This document shows, piece by piece, positions 5,051 through 7,194 of a DNA stretch of 7,194 bases. The notes under the pieces are model-generated. The model saw nothing but the letters and a program-made list of their open reading frames with translations, had not been told where the DNA came from and made no database searches. This DNA comes from an uncultured Alphaproteobacteria bacterium (GTDB lineage: Bacteria > Pseudomonadota > Alphaproteobacteria > UBA9655), in contig CALBSK010000088.1 in NCBI GenBank assembly GCA_937967795.1, positions 1 to 7,194 on the forward strand, read 5' to 3'. The translations under genes were made by a program, and so were the position numbers. The first letter of the stretch is position 1. Each line of letters starts with the position of its first letter.

Positions 5051-6367
5051 ATGACAACCGTAGCTATTCCCTCTTCCTTAGCGCCTTCAAGCGCTTTTTC
5101 ATCCACGCGTAAAGTTTTTTTATCCGCTTATATTTGTAATATGCTTGAAATGTATGATTTCCTTATTACAGGCATGATGTTTCCTTATATCTCTCAATTA
5201 TTCTTTCCTCTTGAAGATAAAATTTCGGTCCTCCTTGCAGGGTCTTTAACCTTTCTTGTGGGATTTTTCATGAGGCCTGTAGGAGGGATTCTCTTTGGCT
5301 ATATTGGAGATATCTATGGGCGTAAAAAAGCTCTTCTTCTCAGCGTTTTTGGGATGGCAATGGCAACGGCCTGTATCGGCATTTTGCCTACTTATAGCTC
5401 CATTTCTCTTTTCGCTCCTATCCTCTTTGTCTTTTTAAGGATGATTCAGGGATTGTGTATGGGAGGAGAAGGTCAGGGAGCCTTTGTCTTTGTTTTGGAA
5501 CATTATCGGGGTGTTAAGCCAGGTGCTAAAGGAGGATTAATTACGACTTCAAATGGCGCTGCAGCGTTGTTAGCTTTCTTTATTAGCATGCTTGTTACGT
5601 CACAGGGTTCAGAAGAAGCATGGAGGTTATGTTATGTATTTGGAGCGAGCTTAGCTTTTGTGGGATTCTATTTAAGGTCTTTTGTGAGTGAATCTCCTGC
5701 CTTTGCTCACGAATCTTCTAGAAATCTCAATCAATACATGCCCTTGATACGGATTTTAAAAGAAAGGAAGCTCAATATCTTTAATATTATATTGTGTGTA
5801 GGTGTGGGAACTTGCCTTACTTATACAGGATTTACCTTTGTAAATTTATTTTTAAGCCAGTTTTTAAATTTTTCTTCTTCTTTCTCTCTTTCCTGCGCCG
5901 CATTTGGGACTATCCTTGTTATGATAGCTATCGGGCTAGGAGGAAGGGTCTGTGACGCTCTGGGTCTTTATGAAACGCTCAGTTTGTCTCTTTGTTTTCT
6001 TATCCTCTTAATCTTTCCCATTCATTGGCTCTTAGCGTCAGGAGAAAAAAGCTGTATATATCTAGCCCTTTTTCTTCTTGCTCTTCCGATGGGAGGATTA
6101 ATTGGGTGTGGACCTCATCTCGTAGCAAGCTCCTTCCCAACGAGCGAAAGGTATACAGGGGCAGCTTTTAGTAATAATTTAGCTCAAGCGTTATTAGGGG
6201 GAGTTCAACCTTTTCTTGCTATTTATTTGATTAAAGAAACCGATGTATTATGGTCTCCTGCCATTTATCCATTTTTATTAGCTTGCTTATACTTGGGGTT
6301 TTTATTGATGTTTAAAAGAAAATTAAAAATTTTTGATTATTTAGCGCCAAAAAGGAATGTTATATGA
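5051..6367 (+). CDS. MFS transporter, metabolite:H+ symporter (MHS/ProP-like) family
   Basis: An inner-membrane secondary transporter of 438 residues with about 12 predicted helices. Motifs: NMLEMYDF (30-37), the MHS helix-1 signature N-x-x-E-x-YDF; RPVGGILFGYIGDIYGRKKA (75-94), carrying the loop 2-3 motif with D87 and R91-K93; RMIQGLCMGGEGQGA (130-144); ESPAF (214-218) before the central loop; GGRVCDALG (297-305), a degenerate loop 8-9 motif; and ERYTGAAFSNNLAQALLGG (366-384). Relatives carry proline/betaine, citrate, alpha-ketoglutarate or shikimate; the substrate here is not readable. The start is the ATG at 5051, with AAAGGA about 8 nt upstream; a TTG at 5015 would add 12 poorly supported residues. 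It overlaps the next gene by 4 bp, implying translational coupling. Confidence 0.9.
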   Translation: MTTVAIPSSLAPSSAFSSTRKVFLSAYICNMLEMYDFLITGMMFPYISQLFFPLEDKISVLLAGSLTFLVGFFMRPVGGILFGYIGDIYGRKKALLLSVFGMAMATACIGILPTYSSISLFAPILFVFLRMIQGLCMGGEGQGAFVFVLEHYRGVKPGAKGGLITTSNGAAALLAFFISMLVTSQGSEEAWRLCYVFGASLAFVGFYLRSFVSESPAFAHESSRNLNQYMPLIRILKERKLNIFNIILCVGVGTCLTYTGFTFVNLFLSQFLNFSSSFSLSCAAFGTILVMIAIGLGGRVCDALGLYETLSLSLCFLILLIFPIHWLLASGEKSCIYLALFLLALPMGGLIGCGPHLVASSFPTSERYTGAAFSNNLAQALLGGVQPFLAIYLIKETDVLWSPAIYPFLLACLYLGFLLMFKRKLKIFDYLAPKRNVI

Positions 6368-6882
6368 GAGAACCTAAAATTATTAACTATCCAGATATGA
6401 AAGTAGTTATGCGAAAGGACTTTTATGATAAGTTTAATGACCAATTAAACACCATTATAAAGAGTACAGATACCACATATTTTGGCCATAATATTATCAA
6501 AAACTATAGAGAAAAAGGTCAGCACGTCGTCAGTACTTTCTGTAATCATGAAGCTTGGCACGACCTTTATTGGGATAAATATCGTAATGAAGATATAACA
6601 GAAAAAATAGGCCATGCGGCTACTCAAAAAAACAACTTTGCGGTTATTTCATGGGGAATTGATTCTACCTTAAATCCTTGTGGTCAAGAGAGAATGAAAA
6701 GAAATAAGGTAAAAGAAGGAATTATTTTTTCTTTTAGAAGGCCAGAAAATTATATTGAAACGTTTCTTGTTGGCTGGGGCACTTTAAATACTGACAGATT
6801 AAATATTGATTATATAGCTCACTTAACATCACTATTCCAACCCATCAGAGATTATCATTGGGAAGTGCATGATAAAGTGTGA
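6364..6882 (+). CDS. LuxR autoinducer-binding-domain-like protein without HTH
   Basis: A soluble protein of 172 residues resembling the N-terminal sensor domain of LuxR-family regulators. The evidence is the order and spacing of aromatic and glycine landmarks: TYFGHNII (38-45), WHDLY (65-69, compare W-x3-Y in the autoinducer pocket), D77, FAVISW (92-97), KVKEGIIFSFRR (115-126) and a final helix DYIAHLTSLFQPIRDYHW (149-166). Full regulators are about 230-250 residues with a C-terminal helix-turn-helix; this frame stops at 6880-6882 and no HTH is found in any plus frame downstream. It is either truncated or a ligand-binding solo protein. Its ATG overlaps the transporter stop (ATGA), with AAGGA 7 nt upstream. 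A link between the sensed ligand and the transporter is an inference. The family call is tentative. Confidence 0.55.
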   Translation: MREPKIINYPDMKVVMRKDFYDKFNDQLNTIIKSTDTTYFGHNIIKNYREKGQHVVSTFCNHEAWHDLYWDKYRNEDITEKIGHAATQKNNFAVISWGIDSTLNPCGQERMKRNKVKEGIIFSFRRPENYIETFLVGWGTLNTDRLNIDYIAHLTSLFQPIRDYHWEVHDKV

Positions 6883-7194
6883 TTCATTTTTGATGAAGAG
6901 CCTCTGTTAAATGTCTTTATCAGGCTATGTGGACGTGAGAGAAAACACGGTTTTAATTCATGGCTTGAGATATCGCCGAATTTGATACCCGTAACCACTT
7001 TTGGCAACTGATTTTTCTAACTGGGTTGTCCTGACTAAAAGTAAGACGGCCTTACGTAAAGTGATCAAACAAACTCATCAAATTGTTAATTCAACCTCAA
7101 CTTTGGATAAGAGAGAGTGAATAAAATTTCATGTTTGGCTTGTTTTCTTTGAGTTGATAGGCCGTAAGGCAGGAGAGAATATTTATGCAAGCAT
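6883..7194 (+). other. Gene-poor right end with degenerate sequence
   Basis: No intact gene is visible here. The frame of the preceding gene stays open for 42 codons after its TGA but does not look like an HTH. A reverse-transcriptase-like remnant occupies 6995-7120. Near the edge, AGGAGA lies 8 nt before an ATG at 7185, which could start a gene running off the window, but only three codons are visible. No terminator was found after the operon. Confidence 0.5.
6995..7120 (+). pseudogene. Possible reverse-transcriptase remnant
   Basis: A 41-codon stretch bounded by stops contains WVVLTKSKTALRKVIKQTHQ. This resembles the segment directly after the YxDD catalytic motif in group-II-intron-type reverse transcriptases (hydrophobic strand, KS, then an amphipathic helix). 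The place of the motif reads DFSNW rather than YMDDW, so the catalytic aspartates are gone. Stops lie just upstream (6992) and downstream (7118). The match is from memory of family sequences and covers too little to be firm; a decayed transposase is an alternative. Confidence 0.35.

Noticed and set aside
6445..6627. Minus-strand 60-codon frame
   Set aside because: Antisense shadow of the LuxR-like gene with no supporting signals.
6880..7011. Stop-codon readthrough or selenocysteine at the TGA ending the LuxR-like gene
   Set aside because: The 42-codon extension has no recognisable domain and there is no SECIS-like hairpin directly after the TGA. An open frame of this length is expected by chance.
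7185..7194. Possible new gene start at the right edge
   Set aside because: AGGAGA precedes an ATG at 7185 with suitable spacing, but only three codons are visible, so it cannot be supported.

Overview
The window is AT-rich and reads as accessory-rich chromosome from an alphaproteobacterium, most likely an intracellular or host-associated lineage of the Holosporales/Rickettsiales type. This placement is an inference from four things: the alphaproteobacterial flavour of the HIT protein (QLHxHxxAR followed by AWPGPxW), an MHS/ProP-type transporter coupled to a LuxR-sensor-like protein, dispersed GTCATTGCGAG...AATCCAG palindromic repeats, and decayed mobile elements at both ends. No rRNA, tRNA or CRISPR array is visible.

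Left end (1-411): the 5' part of an apparently frameshifted IS110-like transposase runs off the left edge on the minus strand. Between it and the first host gene lies a head-to-head pair of one palindromic repeat family. The rest of this gap (126-253 and 349-411) shows nothing recognisable.

Minus-strand block (412-4741), in transcription order from the right: an unrecognised 89-aa protein, a HIT-family protein, polyphosphate kinase (ppk), the tRNA-binding/chaperone-like protein CsaA, and a secreted coiled-coil protein with a C1q/TNF-like domain. csaA and the C1q-like gene are 22 bp apart, each with a good Shine-Dalgarno sequence, and look like one operon. The others are separated by 140-220 bp gaps and are probably separate units. 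The HIT-ppk gap is crowded with inverted repeats. The gap between the 89-aa gene and HIT carries a plus-strand promoter-like sequence leading into a possible 25-aa microprotein, antisense to the end of the 89-aa gene.

Divergent plus-strand block (4742-6882): a two-way intergenic region with a TATAAT box on each strand leads rightward, through a roughly 120-nt structured leader, to an MFS transporter of the metabolite:H+ symporter family. That gene overlaps by 4 bp (ATGA) a 172-aa protein resembling the autoinducer-binding domain of LuxR regulators but lacking a DNA-binding domain. The pair is probably a translationally coupled transport/sensing operon.

Right end (6883-7194): no intact gene. 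It contains a short stretch resembling the region just after the catalytic motif of a reverse transcriptase, with the motif destroyed and stops in frame, so it is probably a decayed retroelement.

Nothing here is a clear new defence or mobile system. The most interesting items are the CsaA plus secreted C1q-like pair, the transporter plus HTH-less LuxR-sensor pair with its structured leader, the covarying palindromic repeats, and the orphan promoter with its microprotein.
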